A stretch of 64,000 nt of DNA from Legionella gresilensis (GTDB taxonomy: Bacteria > Pseudomonadota > Gammaproteobacteria > Legionellales > Legionellaceae). The notes beneath the pieces were generated by a model. It saw nothing but the letters and a program-made list of their open reading frames with translations, had not been told where the DNA came from and made no database searches. Made by a program: the position numbers and the translations under genes. Below, one piece after another: positions 18,406 through 27,220 of the stretch (within the stretch, counting starts at the first letter, position 1; the number at the start of each line of letters is the position of its first letter). Location: assembly GCF_900639865.1 (NCBI RefSeq), contig NZ_CAAAHX010000002.1, positions 330,148-394,147 on the forward strand. Direction: 5' to 3'.

Positions 18406-18431
18406 GTTGGTTTAAATTAAACCAACATGAA
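18401..18431. repeat. 31-base perfect palindrome
   Basis: TTCATGTTGGTTTAA (18401-18415) and TTAAACCAACATGAA (18417-18431) are perfect complements around one base. The left arm contains the start codon of the decayed minus-strand gene, so this could be its former operator, or a hairpin element. The following 276 bases up to the next gene contain nothing recognisable. Confidence 0.5.
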
Positions 18432-18707
18432 TAAAATATTATGAGTGGATTCAGCTAGTTATTTCGATTATGATAAAATCTTTCATCAATATTTATTGCT
18501 ATTTCCTACCTATATTTTGCTGTTATAGGAAAGCTACCAAATAGAGCTTATGGTGGTTTAAAGTAAAGGGATAATTTACTTAATTCTTAAGCAGCGCCTT
18601 TTCTTGCTTAATGTTTAAAAATTTTATCGATCGGTTGAAGTTAATATTGTACTACTATTAATTGTATAAAATGTAAACATGTTGGCTGCTAACAAAGGTT
18701 AGGAACT

Positions 18708-20465
18708 ATGGGAAAATATGATCCAAGTGAGAAAGATAGTATACAAAGGAGAAAATATAATACAAGGTACATGTCTAAGGCTAACAAGGATGACAAGGGA
18801 GAAAAGGATATTAAAAAAAGAAAACAGGCTAGTTCGGCTTCTCCTGATTTGCCAGAAGAGAATAAGCCCATAGCTAATCAAGATGAAACAAAATCTAAAA
18901 AGCTGAAAACAGGAGAAAAATTTGAAAATCAGAGGGATAGGCAAAAAACAACTCAAACTAAACGTCGGGAGACTGGTGCTATTGGACTTCAAGAAGAGTC
19001 AAAGTCAACTACGAATATTCAATCTGATGAAAAAGCAATTGTAAAAAAATTAACTAAGCAGAATAGGGGTCCCATAAAAGTAAAAAAAGGTCATTCCCCA
19101 ACATTTTTTTCAGGGAGAAACGACTCTCCAGTGGCTAATCCATATGCTGAAAATAAACAACAAACAGCGGCTGCAGCCTTCTCTAATCCAGAAATCCATA
19201 AACAAAATTTAAAAGAAGAGGTTGATGAGTCCAGCATGGAAAATCAGAAACTTTTTAGTATTGGACAAATCCCTAGTGAAGCTGATTTTGTTACATATCG
19301 TGGTATGCCAGCAGCGTCAGAAAGCGCTAAGAAAAAACAAGATCAATATAAGCGATTAGATCAAGTCATTGAAATAGTTAAAAAACATAATCTCACTTTA
19401 AAACCTACAAATAATGCAATGTTAGAAAATTGGCAGGCTTTATTTAAAAGTATTGCAGTACATAATCCTAATGCAAAAATGTTATTTGATGAGATTGATC
19501 CAAATGATCCAATAAAGAAAGCATTGTTAGCTACCCACAATGTAGAATATATTAAATCTATAATAGATAAATGTGTTCATTCTGATCAAGATTTAGATGA
19601 AGAAGTAGATACTGATATTCACATTAATAATCAAACGTTTGAAGTATTAATTAAAGATATTGCCACAACAATAGAGGGCTTCAACCAAAATAATAATATG
19701 ATTTTTAGTATAGGTTTGCCCACTCATCATGCCTATCGTGAAAAAGCAGCTGGCTTTTGTATTTTTAATAAAGTTGCTGTACTTATTCATTATTTTGGAC
19801 ATACTAATAATGTTATTTGTGGCTTAGACGTTAATGAAGACGATGGTTTGCACAATACTTTAAGCACCAGTAATTTTCCTAAATCACGTACTATCCTTCA
19901 TCTCGATAGCTATGATCCTCGCGTTTATCCTTATTCTGCTGCTGGTAATGTAAAGTATGATAAAGTCATAAATGAACAGTATGTCTATCTGCCAATTCAC
20001 CTAGATGATCCATCTTATGCAAGAGAAGAAGCTCGTGAGTTACATCCTGTTATAGTGGAGGTATTAAATCAAATTGAGCAGGCTTGCCAGAATAACCCCC
20101 ATGATACTGCCATCTATTTAGTGCTTGGTTGGGATTCACACAGTAAAGAGAAAGCAGGGTGTTCTAGAGATATTTATTATGGAATAAATAAGACAACTAA
20201 AGAATTTGCTTACAGAGATCTTAAAGCGCTAGAGGCTAATGAACAAAGATTTAATGATCGAGATTTCGAATATTTTTATAAGCAACTAAAAGAAATTATT
20301 AGTAAGCATAAAATTCCTTTTGTTTATATTAGTCTAGAGGGCGGTTACACACAAGCAGTCAATAAAAAACAGACAGAGATACTTATTAAAACGCTACTTA
20401 CGCCTGAAATAAAGCCTCAAGCACAATTGAAAGAGGATACGGTTAATAATTATAGTTTTGGTTAG
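18708..20465 (+). CDS. HDAC-fold protein with basic N-terminal tail and altered zinc ligand
   Basis: A 585-residue protein. Residues 1-190 are disordered, rich in Lys, Glu, Gln and Ser, with nuclear-signal-like clusters (KKRK at 36-39 and KSKKLK further on). Residues about 200-570 have the arginase/histone deacetylase fold. THHAYREKAAGFCIFN carries the catalytic pair His340-His341, GWDSHSKE gives zinc ligand Asp476, and LEGGYTQ gives Tyr547. The usual DxH zinc pair reads Asp374-Val-Asn376, so the His ligand is Asn. The enzyme may be inactive or use metal differently. A basic tail plus an HDAC fold suggests a nucleus-directed effector; Legionella is known to export an HDAC (LphD). That role is inferred here. 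Confidence 0.75.
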   Translation: MGKYDPSEKDSIQRRKYNTRYMSKANKDDKGEKDIKKRKQASSASPDLPEENKPIANQDETKSKKLKTGEKFENQRDRQKTTQTKRRETGAIGLQEESKSTTNIQSDEKAIVKKLTKQNRGPIKVKKGHSPTFFSGRNDSPVANPYAENKQQTAAAAFSNPEIHKQNLKEEVDESSMENQKLFSIGQIPSEADFVTYRGMPAASESAKKKQDQYKRLDQVIEIVKKHNLTLKPTNNAMLENWQALFKSIAVHNPNAKMLFDEIDPNDPIKKALLATHNVEYIKSIIDKCVHSDQDLDEEVDTDIHINNQTFEVLIKDIATTIEGFNQNNNMIFSIGLPTHHAYREKAAGFCIFNKVAVLIHYFGHTNNVICGLDVNEDDGLHNTLSTSNFPKSRTILHLDSYDPRVYPYSAAGNVKYDKVINEQYVYLPIHLDDPSYAREEARELHPVIVEVLNQIEQACQNNPHDTAIYLVLGWDSHSKEKAGCSRDIYYGINKTTKEFAYRDLKALEANEQRFNDRDFEYFYKQLKEIISKHKIPFVYISLEGGYTQAVNKKQTEILIKTLLTPEIKPQAQLKEDTVNNYSFG

Positions 20466-20605
20466 TTGAACCAATTAATGTTAGACAAAATTTATTAGTT
20501 ATTTACTTAAAAAACTGCAAATAATTTGTAAAATTCAGCCCTATCGAAATAATTTTTAATTTTGTTTGTTCTAAAATACACCTTGGTTAAATTCAACTTA
20601 TTTGT

Positions 20606-21964
20606 ATGATGTATGAAACGCCAAAATTAGAAAGTAAAAGCTCTGCTCTTACTACGCTAAATAAAGCTATCGAGCTAAATTTAGTCCCACGAACTGAAGC
20701 AGGTGCAATTGATTTAACAAAAGCTGAAAAAATCGCTGAAGGTGGAACTCACATATTGTATCGCTTTCCAAATGGCCCTTTTGTTATTAAATTAATGAAA
20801 CAGAATCCAAATCCAGAAGAACTAACTAAGTTAGAAAAGAAATATGCTGTCTTATATGCATGTTTTGATAAAGAAGGTAAGGAGCGTTGTATTCGAGAAC
20901 AACATGCGACATTTTTAGTACAACTGCCAGGGAAAAAAGCTCAAATTTCAGCGTTATCCTTTGTTCCCTACGAAAAGTGCTTTAAATCAAAAATAAAGTT
21001 TGATTTTAAAATAGAACCAACAGAGCTAGATCCATATTTAATAGAACAAAATCAAGACTTTTTCGAAAAGATAAGTGAATGTCTTATCCAGCGAACAGAT
21101 AAAATTGATTTTAATTTAAATGATTACGGACTGTTTGATGGGCGTATTGGAGCAATTGTGCAACGCTTGGATAATGATTTTAAGCTCAGAAAAGTGATGG
21201 CTGAGTTTTTAAATCATTATCGAGATTTTTATCAAAAAACCAATATCATTTTAGATGCCATGGGGTATGAGAATATTCTCTTCTTTAAAGATGAGCAAAA
21301 CAACTGGCAGTTTAAAATTGGTAGTGTTATTAAACATGATACTGGCCAATACACGAATGAGTTATTTGCTAATTTACAGGCTGGGAAGCCTGTAGATTTA
21401 ACCAATTTTTTTAACTTCACACATGCCTATTTTTCACCAGCAAACATTCGAGCCCTAAATATTTGCGCAGAGAAATTAGGTTTAGCACCTGTTATTAATG
21501 ATGTAAGTATTAATACACGAGAATTAGTTAGCTTGTCTCAGCAATTGTCAATGCCAGAACGTATGCTTGCCTATGCTAAACATGGTTATTTTTCCAAAGT
21601 TGACAGCATGCTTAAAGACAATAAAAATAAATTAAGTTTCAATCTCATGGATTATTGGGCCTATTCATTAATAGCAGATGAATATATCAAGCATGGTCAG
21701 TCACCAAAAGCGCTTAAAAATTACCTTGATATTGTTAGTAGATTACCGGTTTTTTTGCCTGAAAACGAAGATGATAAACAACGTATTAATACGGCAAAAG
21801 AAATGATCATTGATAGAAAAAAAATACATGATAAAAAAATGCAATTACATGAGGAAATTATAAATATTTTTCCAAAATTTAGTATTTGGTCATTAAAAGT
21901 AAATGACCAAAATGATCGCCAACAGGAAGAAAAAATAACGAATTTATCTAATCCTTTTGAATAA
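20606..21964 (+). CDS. kinase-like fold protein, effector candidate
   Basis: A 452-residue soluble protein. The N-terminal half loosely follows a protein-kinase plan: a glycine turn and strand (IAEGGTHILYRF), a Lys-bearing strand (PFVIKLMK), and a possible catalytic-loop remnant LDAMGYENILFF near residue 220 followed by a strand where DFG would be (QFKIGS). The HRD and DFG residues are not conserved, so it could be a pseudokinase or an unrelated fold. The C-terminal third is helical. It follows the HDAC-like gene by 140 bases on the same strand and may be co-expressed. Family assignment is tentative. Confidence 0.55.
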   Translation: MMYETPKLESKSSALTTLNKAIELNLVPRTEAGAIDLTKAEKIAEGGTHILYRFPNGPFVIKLMKQNPNPEELTKLEKKYAVLYACFDKEGKERCIREQHATFLVQLPGKKAQISALSFVPYEKCFKSKIKFDFKIEPTELDPYLIEQNQDFFEKISECLIQRTDKIDFNLNDYGLFDGRIGAIVQRLDNDFKLRKVMAEFLNHYRDFYQKTNIILDAMGYENILFFKDEQNNWQFKIGSVIKHDTGQYTNELFANLQAGKPVDLTNFFNFTHAYFSPANIRALNICAEKLGLAPVINDVSINTRELVSLSQQLSMPERMLAYAKHGYFSKVDSMLKDNKNKLSFNLMDYWAYSLIADEYIKHGQSPKALKNYLDIVSRLPVFLPENEDDKQRINTAKEMIIDRKKIHDKKMQLHEEIINIFPKFSIWSLKVNDQNDRQQEEKITNLSNPFE

Positions 21965-21998
21965 ATAGTTATTAATTTTTTATAAGATTATTAATTTC

Positions 21999-22035
21999 CT
22001 ACCCTTACAAATTTTCGGTAAATTTATAAGGGTAG
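21999..22035. terminator. hairpin with CTTTT tail between convergent genes
   Basis: CTACCCTTACAAATTT (21999-22014) pairs with AAATTTATAAGGGTAG (22020-22035) with one mismatch and a five-base loop; CTTTT follows. It lies between the kinase-like gene and the GMC oxidoreductase gene and probably terminates both. Confidence 0.7.
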
Positions 22036-22042
22036 CTTTTGA

Positions 22043-23629
22043 TTATTTTGAGTGCTCCTTTAAAATTAAATAAGCAGCTTTTTCTGCGATCATGATAGTA
22101 GGCGCGTTTGTATTGCCGCTGGTTATTACAGGCATAATAGAGGCATCTGCAACGCGCACCCCCTTTATGCCACGTACTTTAAGGGAGGCGTCTACTACTG
22201 CCATAGGATCTTGACCCATCTTACATGTCCCTGCAGGGTGATAACCTAAAGAAGAGTGGCGACGGATATAATCTATCAGTTGGGTATCGTGAACATTTGT
22301 TCCTGGAAAACGCTCAGCGACAAGATAGGGTTTAAACGCTGTCGTATTGATAATTTTACGCGCAATACGGCAACCTGCAAGCAAGGTTTCTACATCTTGC
22401 TCCTCAGCTAAACTTTGATAATTAATGAGAGGAGGAGAGGCAGGATCAGCGCTAGATAGCGAAATTGATCCGCGGGTTAAAGGACGACAAATATTAGGCG
22501 TAAGCACAATGGCTGGTTGCTTTGTTAAAGATAATTTGCCATCATCAAATTCATAAGAAAAGGGCGTAAAATGAATTTGGATATCAGGTTGCTGAATACC
22601 TATCGCTGTTTTGATAAAACAAATAGCATGGGCAATAGGTGTTGCTATAGCACCACCTCCTTTTATAAGCCATTGCGCTAAGTGTTTTGCTGCACGCCAA
22701 ATATGGAGATCAGTATTATAAGTCGATGTATTTACAAATGCGCTAATCCAAGTATTTGGATGTTCTTGTAAATTTTTTCCAACCCCAGGTAATACGTGAA
22801 TACAAGAAGAATGAAGTTCTTTAGGCGAGCCAATCCCCGATTGTAATAAAATTTTAGGAGATTGAATGCTTCCAGCACAAAGTATTATTTCTTTAGTTGC
22901 AAAAAAATCTTCTAAACCATGACTTAATTGGGTGCTTACACGATAAGCTCGCTGATTTAGTAAATGAATTTTATGCACGAACGCTTTTGTTAAAACTACT
23001 AAATTTTTACGATGTCTAGCTGGTTTAAGATAAGCAGCAGCAGTGCCATGTCGTATTCGTTTAGTTTGATTAGTCTGGCAAATTCCAACCCCTTCTTGCT
23101 CGCGGCTATTATAATCTGCATTAAAAGGGATTTTTAACTCTTGGGCTGCTGCAATAAACACCTTAGTTAAAGGATGAGGTTTGATAACTTCTCGAACCTT
23201 TACAGGGCCACAATTACCACGATAATTTGAATCACCGTGAGCAAACGATTCCATCTTTTTAAAAAACGGCAAAACTTCTTCATAAGACCAACCTGGATTA
23301 CCCAGAGAATGCCAATGATCATAATCTAATTTATGTCCACGGACATAAACCATACCGTTAATTGAACTACTACCACCCAAGCATTTGCCAGCAGGCCAGC
23401 GCATTTGTCGATGTGCAGAAGAGGGATCAGGCTTGGCTAGAAATTGCCAGTCCCAATTAGGATTGCCCACTACTTTAGCTTGGCCAACAGGAAGTTGAGA
23501 GAAAATATGGCTCGAATTTTGTCCTGCTTCAAGTAAAAGTACAGAATGATTAGGGTTTTCTGATAAACGATTGGCTAAAACGCAACCTGCTGTTCCACCA
23601 CCAATAATAATATAATCAAATGTTTTCAT
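22043..23629 (-). CDS. GMC family FAD-dependent oxidoreductase (choline/alcohol dehydrogenase-like)
   Basis: A 528-residue flavoenzyme. The FAD-binding start IIIGGGTAGCVLANRLSE is at residues 8-25, the GMC signature GKCLGGSSSINGMVYVRG is near 80-100, the catalytic His lies in GYHPAGTCKMG (about 464), and the C-terminal SGNTNAPTIMIAEKAA is intact. It should oxidise an alcohol or sugar-like substrate to the aldehyde or ketone with FAD. It resembles choline dehydrogenase, but no betaine aldehyde dehydrogenase gene is adjacent. Its start overlaps the stop of the small NTF2-like gene by ATGA, so the two are co-translated. Confidence 0.88.
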   Translation of the reverse strand: MKTFDYIIIGGGTAGCVLANRLSENPNHSVLLLEAGQNSSHIFSQLPVGQAKVVGNPNWDWQFLAKPDPSSAHRQMRWPAGKCLGGSSSINGMVYVRGHKLDYDHWHSLGNPGWSYEEVLPFFKKMESFAHGDSNYRGNCGPVKVREVIKPHPLTKVFIAAAQELKIPFNADYNSREQEGVGICQTNQTKRIRHGTAAAYLKPARHRKNLVVLTKAFVHKIHLLNQRAYRVSTQLSHGLEDFFATKEIILCAGSIQSPKILLQSGIGSPKELHSSCIHVLPGVGKNLQEHPNTWISAFVNTSTYNTDLHIWRAAKHLAQWLIKGGGAIATPIAHAICFIKTAIGIQQPDIQIHFTPFSYEFDDGKLSLTKQPAIVLTPNICRPLTRGSISLSSADPASPPLINYQSLAEEQDVETLLAGCRIARKIINTTAFKPYLVAERFPGTNVHDTQLIDYIRRHSSLGYHPAGTCKMGQDPMAVVDASLKVRGIKGVRVADASIMPVITSGNTNAPTIMIAEKAAYLILKEHSK

Positions 23630-24015
23630 GATTCTACTCCCTCTTGAGGAAGGGTATAATTAAGCTCCCATTTTGACCGGGCTCTTCCATCTGGTGACAA
23701 AGTATAAATTCCAATAACATGCGTAATTAATTGATTATTTTTTTGCATTATTCGATAACGTAATATTACTTTTGCTTGCGCGATAATAAGGTCATCAAAA
23801 GGCATAATTAATTCGATGTCATCAGTGTTTTGAATAATCTGTTGAAAATGCTGAGACAGCTCTTGGCTTGAGTTAACTACGTTTTGTCCATTAACTGTCA
23901 TATTAAAATTAGGATCAAAAAAATAATCTATAGCATCATTGGAAATGGCAATTTCTTTATCAGCTATAGTATTAAACCAAGAGTACAATTCATAAAAAAA
24001 ATTTACAGTATTCAT
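23626..24015 (-). CDS. NTF2/SnoaL-like small protein
   Basis: About 129 residues. A helix-rich start with an aromatic-lined segment (FFYELYSWFNTIAD), a YFFDPNFNMTVNG strand and a C-terminal beta sheet (AKVILRYRIMQK, VIGIYTLSPDGRARSKWELNY) fit the cone-shaped NTF2-like fold. Such proteins are small-ligand enzymes or binding partners. The stop overlaps the GMC oxidoreductase start, so it probably works in the same pathway. ATG 24015 is preferred to a TTG four codons upstream. The specific function is unknown. Confidence 0.65.
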   Translation of the reverse strand: MNTVNFFYELYSWFNTIADKEIAISNDAIDYFFDPNFNMTVNGQNVVNSSQELSQHFQQIIQNTDDIELIMPFDDLIIAQAKVILRYRIMQKNNQLITHVIGIYTLSPDGRARSKWELNYTLPQEGVES

Positions 24016-24299
24016 ATTTACGCTCAAAAAATAGATAAGAACTTCAGCTAGGGTGAAGATGAAAAAAATTAATGTATTTGAGCGTGGCTAAACAGCTAAA
24101 AGGAAACGTTTGAAAGGTCTATGTGCATTTAACGCATAAGAAATACCGGCAACGATCGCTGCAAGTTGCATGAACAAATTATGTAATAAAATAGTATGCA
24201 TTGCTATTTACCGGTTTGAAATTGACTATATATTACTTTTTTTACTTAAAGTAGTCAATAATCTTTCAAATATTGCATTGAGAACGTTTTTTATTAGCT

Positions 24300-25352
24300 T
24301 TACTCACTCAAAGGATACGCAGTACTCTCTAAGTTTTCTCTTAATGTTCGATAAAATTTATCCATGCGTAAGGCAATAGGTAAATAATGTTCAAACGGTT
24401 TTAGATAGGCTGGTAAAGTAACTGAGCTTTTTTCCTGGTAATATTTTTGCAACAGAATAGAAAAATCCTTATCTGAATTTATTTCTAGTTTTAAAAGATA
24501 TTCAATTAACCAATAAACTAAGAAAAATGCCTTATACATTTGATCATAATTTTGGTGTCGCTTAAAAAATACTTTTTCTGATTCGGAAAGTTTAAAGTGA
24601 TCACTTATGGCTAAACCAAAGTCAGATAAATAGACTTGCTGGCCATCAGTTAGGATGTTCTTGAAATGAGCATCAAAATGCTGCATACCTTGTTTATTAA
24701 TAAAGGTGAGAATATCAGTAAGAGAATTATCAATTTCTTGGAGTAGTGTTGTTGATAATAGGGCGTCCTTTTTTATTGATAACAGCCAATCATGCAGTGT
24801 AAAAGGAATGTATTCTAAAAAAAGAAGAAGTACCTGTTGGCCCTTATGCCTGGCTAGGTGTCGATAGCAAATAGTAGGTTCTTTATGCCAAACAGAGACT
24901 TCTTTTTCCACTTTATCTAATATAGTTGAAGTGATTGTATGCGAGGGAATATTAATGGTGCGCCATTGATAAAGTAATGGAAAATGGTTACATTGGCCAG
25001 ACAGCACCCAGTTACTAGCTATTTGTTGAGCGCTTAATTCTCGCCAAGCACCAAAGCCAAGCGAACCAATGCCATATTGGTAGTAAAGAGGTAATTGAAA
25101 AAAGTTGGTGGTAGAGAAGTAGTTTTCAGGTAAACATTCCAGCTCTGATAAATATATCGCTTTAATAAAAACGGTTTGCTCACTAACTTGCATTAGGGTA
25201 TTTACGCTCAAGCTTGATAAGTGCGAGTCAATTTTTAAAAACCTTTCTAGAAGTTCATCCTCATTTAATTTATCTAATTCTTGTCTAATTAAATGATAAT
25301 TATTGATACGTTTATGCCAATTCTTTTGTTGATAAGGATTATTAAATTTCAT
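24300..25352 (-). CDS. eukaryotic-like protein kinase-fold protein
   Basis: A 350-residue cytosolic protein. The catalytic loop HFDAHFKNIL near residue 225 and the metal-binding DFGLAIS near 244 match the active site of Ser/Thr-kinase-like and lipopolysaccharide-kinase-like enzymes. The N lobe is less clear, with LLLFLEYIPFTLHDWLL as the hinge region. It lies 33 bases downstream of an APH-type phosphotransferase gene and is probably in the same operon. The acceptor may be a protein or a small molecule. No membrane segment or signal peptide is seen. Host-directed activity is possible but not shown. Confidence 0.7.
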   Translation of the reverse strand: MKFNNPYQQKNWHKRINNYHLIRQELDKLNEDELLERFLKIDSHLSSLSVNTLMQVSEQTVFIKAIYLSELECLPENYFSTTNFFQLPLYYQYGIGSLGFGAWRELSAQQIASNWVLSGQCNHFPLLYQWRTINIPSHTITSTILDKVEKEVSVWHKEPTICYRHLARHKGQQVLLLFLEYIPFTLHDWLLSIKKDALLSTTLLQEIDNSLTDILTFINKQGMQHFDAHFKNILTDGQQVYLSDFGLAISDHFKLSESEKVFFKRHQNYDQMYKAFFLVYWLIEYLLKLEINSDKDFSILLQKYYQEKSSVTLPAYLKPFEHYLPIALRMDKFYRTLRENLESTAYPLSE

Positions 25353-25385
25353 GGATTAAAACTCAGTATATAAGCTATGGTTTAT

Positions 25386-26372
25386 TCAATTAAAGTATTC
25401 TCTTGTTAGGCAATATTGCCAGCCCCAATGATTTAAAAAGGCATCTTTATCTAACTTATCTTGATGCTTAGTGGCATTCTTTTTTAAGAGAATTTGCTCT
25501 AGGTAATAACGGATATCTTCAAAAAATCGTTGCAGTTGATAAAATTTACATAGGTCTAAATCAATTGTTTGGTTATTTAATTTAGCGTAGAACTTAAGTA
25601 AATCACTCTCTTGGTAATGCCAAAGATCTCGTTCGATAGGCGCAATCTTAATACCATCCCAATCAACTAACCATGCCTCATTTTTAGCTTGTAAAATATT
25701 ATAGTGGTGTGGATCACCATGGGTAATGGTTAGCGATATATCTCTTTGTTGAAATTGAGCTTGCCATATTTTAAGCTGGCTTAGTTTTTCCTTTAGTATA
25801 TCTTTGTAATTATCTAATCGCGATAATAAAGTAGGCGCATGAGTATTATCTTTAACAAAAATCTTTTGTTTAAGCCAATTTTCTAAACCAAGGGCATAGG
25901 AAATATTAAAATCTTCCTGCTTTAAATTAGGAAATTCGCTAGTCGGGATTTGGTGAAGTTTAGCAAGTAAAGCGGCGAGGTTTTCAGCTAATAATTGATT
26001 TGGGCAGTAGGAAGGATGAGAACCTTTAATATAATTAAAAAGTATTAAAATAAGTTCAGGGGTATTTAAACAAAATGTACCTAATCCAGTTTTAATGATA
26101 TGGGGGATATAGTTAAGCTCAAACTCATATCTAAATCGATAGAGTGCAGTTGAAGTATAATTAAGAGATTCAAGGTTAGGATGAATAGGTACTAATGTTT
26201 GATTTTTCGGGTAAATTTTTAAAAAAAATTTTTTATTATTTACAGTTTGAACGACGAAGCTGTAAAAAGATCCGGTATTAATAAAGTGAATTTGGGTCGC
26301 TTGAAGGGCGTATCCTTGCTGAAGAAGATTAATTAGTTGTTGGTCAGAATATTTTAATTCTTTACGTCGCAT
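25386..26372 (-). CDS. aminoglycoside/choline-kinase-type phosphotransferase (APH family)
   Basis: A 328-residue protein with the APH catalytic loop THGDPHHYNIL near residue 218, and the metal-binding WLVDWDGIKIAPIERDLWHY region. The DWD...AP.ERDL pattern resembles the spectinomycin phosphotransferase APH(9) type, described from Legionella. It should transfer the gamma phosphate of ATP to a hydroxyl of a small molecule such as an aminoglycoside, choline, homoserine or sugar. AGGAG lies six bases before the ATG. A resistance role must not be assumed, because most family members act in metabolism. It is the first gene of a two-kinase unit. Confidence 0.75.
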   Translation of the reverse strand: MRRKELKYSDQQLINLLQQGYALQATQIHFINTGSFYSFVVQTVNNKKFFLKIYPKNQTLVPIHPNLESLNYTSTALYRFRYEFELNYIPHIIKTGLGTFCLNTPELILILFNYIKGSHPSYCPNQLLAENLAALLAKLHQIPTSEFPNLKQEDFNISYALGLENWLKQKIFVKDNTHAPTLLSRLDNYKDILKEKLSQLKIWQAQFQQRDISLTITHGDPHHYNILQAKNEAWLVDWDGIKIAPIERDLWHYQESDLLKFYAKLNNQTIDLDLCKFYQLQRFFEDIRYYLEQILLKKNATKHQDKLDKDAFLNHWGWQYCLTREYFN

Positions 26373-26551
26373 ACCAATCTCCTAAAATCTAATCAAATGT
26401 ACATAGTGAACTTCTATTACTTCATAAATAGTGTCTATCGAGGCATATGTTTCAAGAGAGATATTAACAGAAAACTAGTTCACTACTTTTAGGCAAGGAG
26501 AGTTAATTAAGTCATAGGTATAGTAGATATTATTTTAAAGTTAACTGCAAT

Positions 26552-26580
26552 CCTATAAGTGACTTTAGGTCACCTATAGG
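26552..26580. terminator. hairpin downstream of the Gly/His-rich gene
   Basis: CCTATAAGTGAC (26552-26563) and GTCACCTATAGG (26569-26580) pair with one mismatch around a five-base loop, 17 bases past the stop of the minus-strand Gly/His-rich gene. There is no T run, so its strength is uncertain. Confidence 0.5.
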
Positions 26581-26597
26581 AAGTATGGAAGAATTAA

Positions 26598-27014
26598 TTA
26601 ATAATCACATTGTACGTTACACAATTTTTTGCCCCATTTATTCTTATAGCACGATTTTACGCATGGGTGACCATGTTTCCAAAAATAGATGTCTGGATAC
26701 CAAAATACATTTTTCCAACCTGAATACCAGTAATGTCCGGGATTCCAATGATGTTTATGGTGTTTGTGATGTTTGTGATGTCCGCCTCCATAGCCATCTC
26801 CGCCATATCCACTGCCTTTACCACCCCATTTTCCATCCCCTTTACCACCCCAGTCGCCTTTTCCACCACTACCACCATGCCCACCCCATCCGCCATTATC
26901 AGCTAAGATCAGCTGGCTTGCTGGTAAGTTGACATTAGGAGAAGCAAGTACTAAGGGCGAGGCTGCTAAGGCTATGGAAATACTGAGAAATTTAAGCTTT
27001 GTGAAAGTTGCCAT
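26598..27014 (-). CDS. secreted Gly/His/Trp-rich protein
   Basis: About 138 residues. Residues 1-25 are a signal peptide (FLSISIALAASPLVLASP). The middle is a Gly-rich run of GGWGG, GGKG and GYGG units, then a His/Lys cluster (HHKHHKHHKHH), and the C-terminal region is Trp/Tyr-rich with four Cys in C-x3-C ... C-x3-C spacing. Such His clusters can bind Zn, Ni or Cu, and Gly-rich stretches are common in exported surface proteins; metal binding is inferred. AAGGAG lies five bases before the ATG at 27014, which decides the start. No family is recognised. Confidence 0.7.
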   Translation of the reverse strand: MATFTKLKFLSISIALAASPLVLASPNVNLPASQLILADNGGWGGHGGSGGKGDWGGKGDGKWGGKGSGYGGDGYGGGHHKHHKHHKHHWNPGHYWYSGWKNVFWYPDIYFWKHGHPCVKSCYKNKWGKKLCNVQCDY

Positions 27015-27220
27015 ATACACTCCTTGTAAATGAGAAATTTCTAGAAAGACAGTATAAGTATATACAATTTGAAAAAATTGTACAAAATATGGATAGATAG
27101 TATATTTTTCAACAAAATAACTGTGTTAGTTGCCATCTCAAGGAAGTTTTAAGTTGGTAATATAATAAGTTATTGTTCTAAAAATACTTTCCTTTATGGC
27201 AATAAAGGTTGCAGATTTAA

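Noticed and set aside
24170..24379. 69-codon plus-strand frame
   Set aside because: Overlaps the end of the kinase-like gene on the other strand, has no ribosome site and no family.
26585..26932. 115-codon plus-strand frame rich in His and Asp
   Set aside because: Antisense image of the Gly/His-rich secreted protein, which has a signal peptide and a strong ribosome site.
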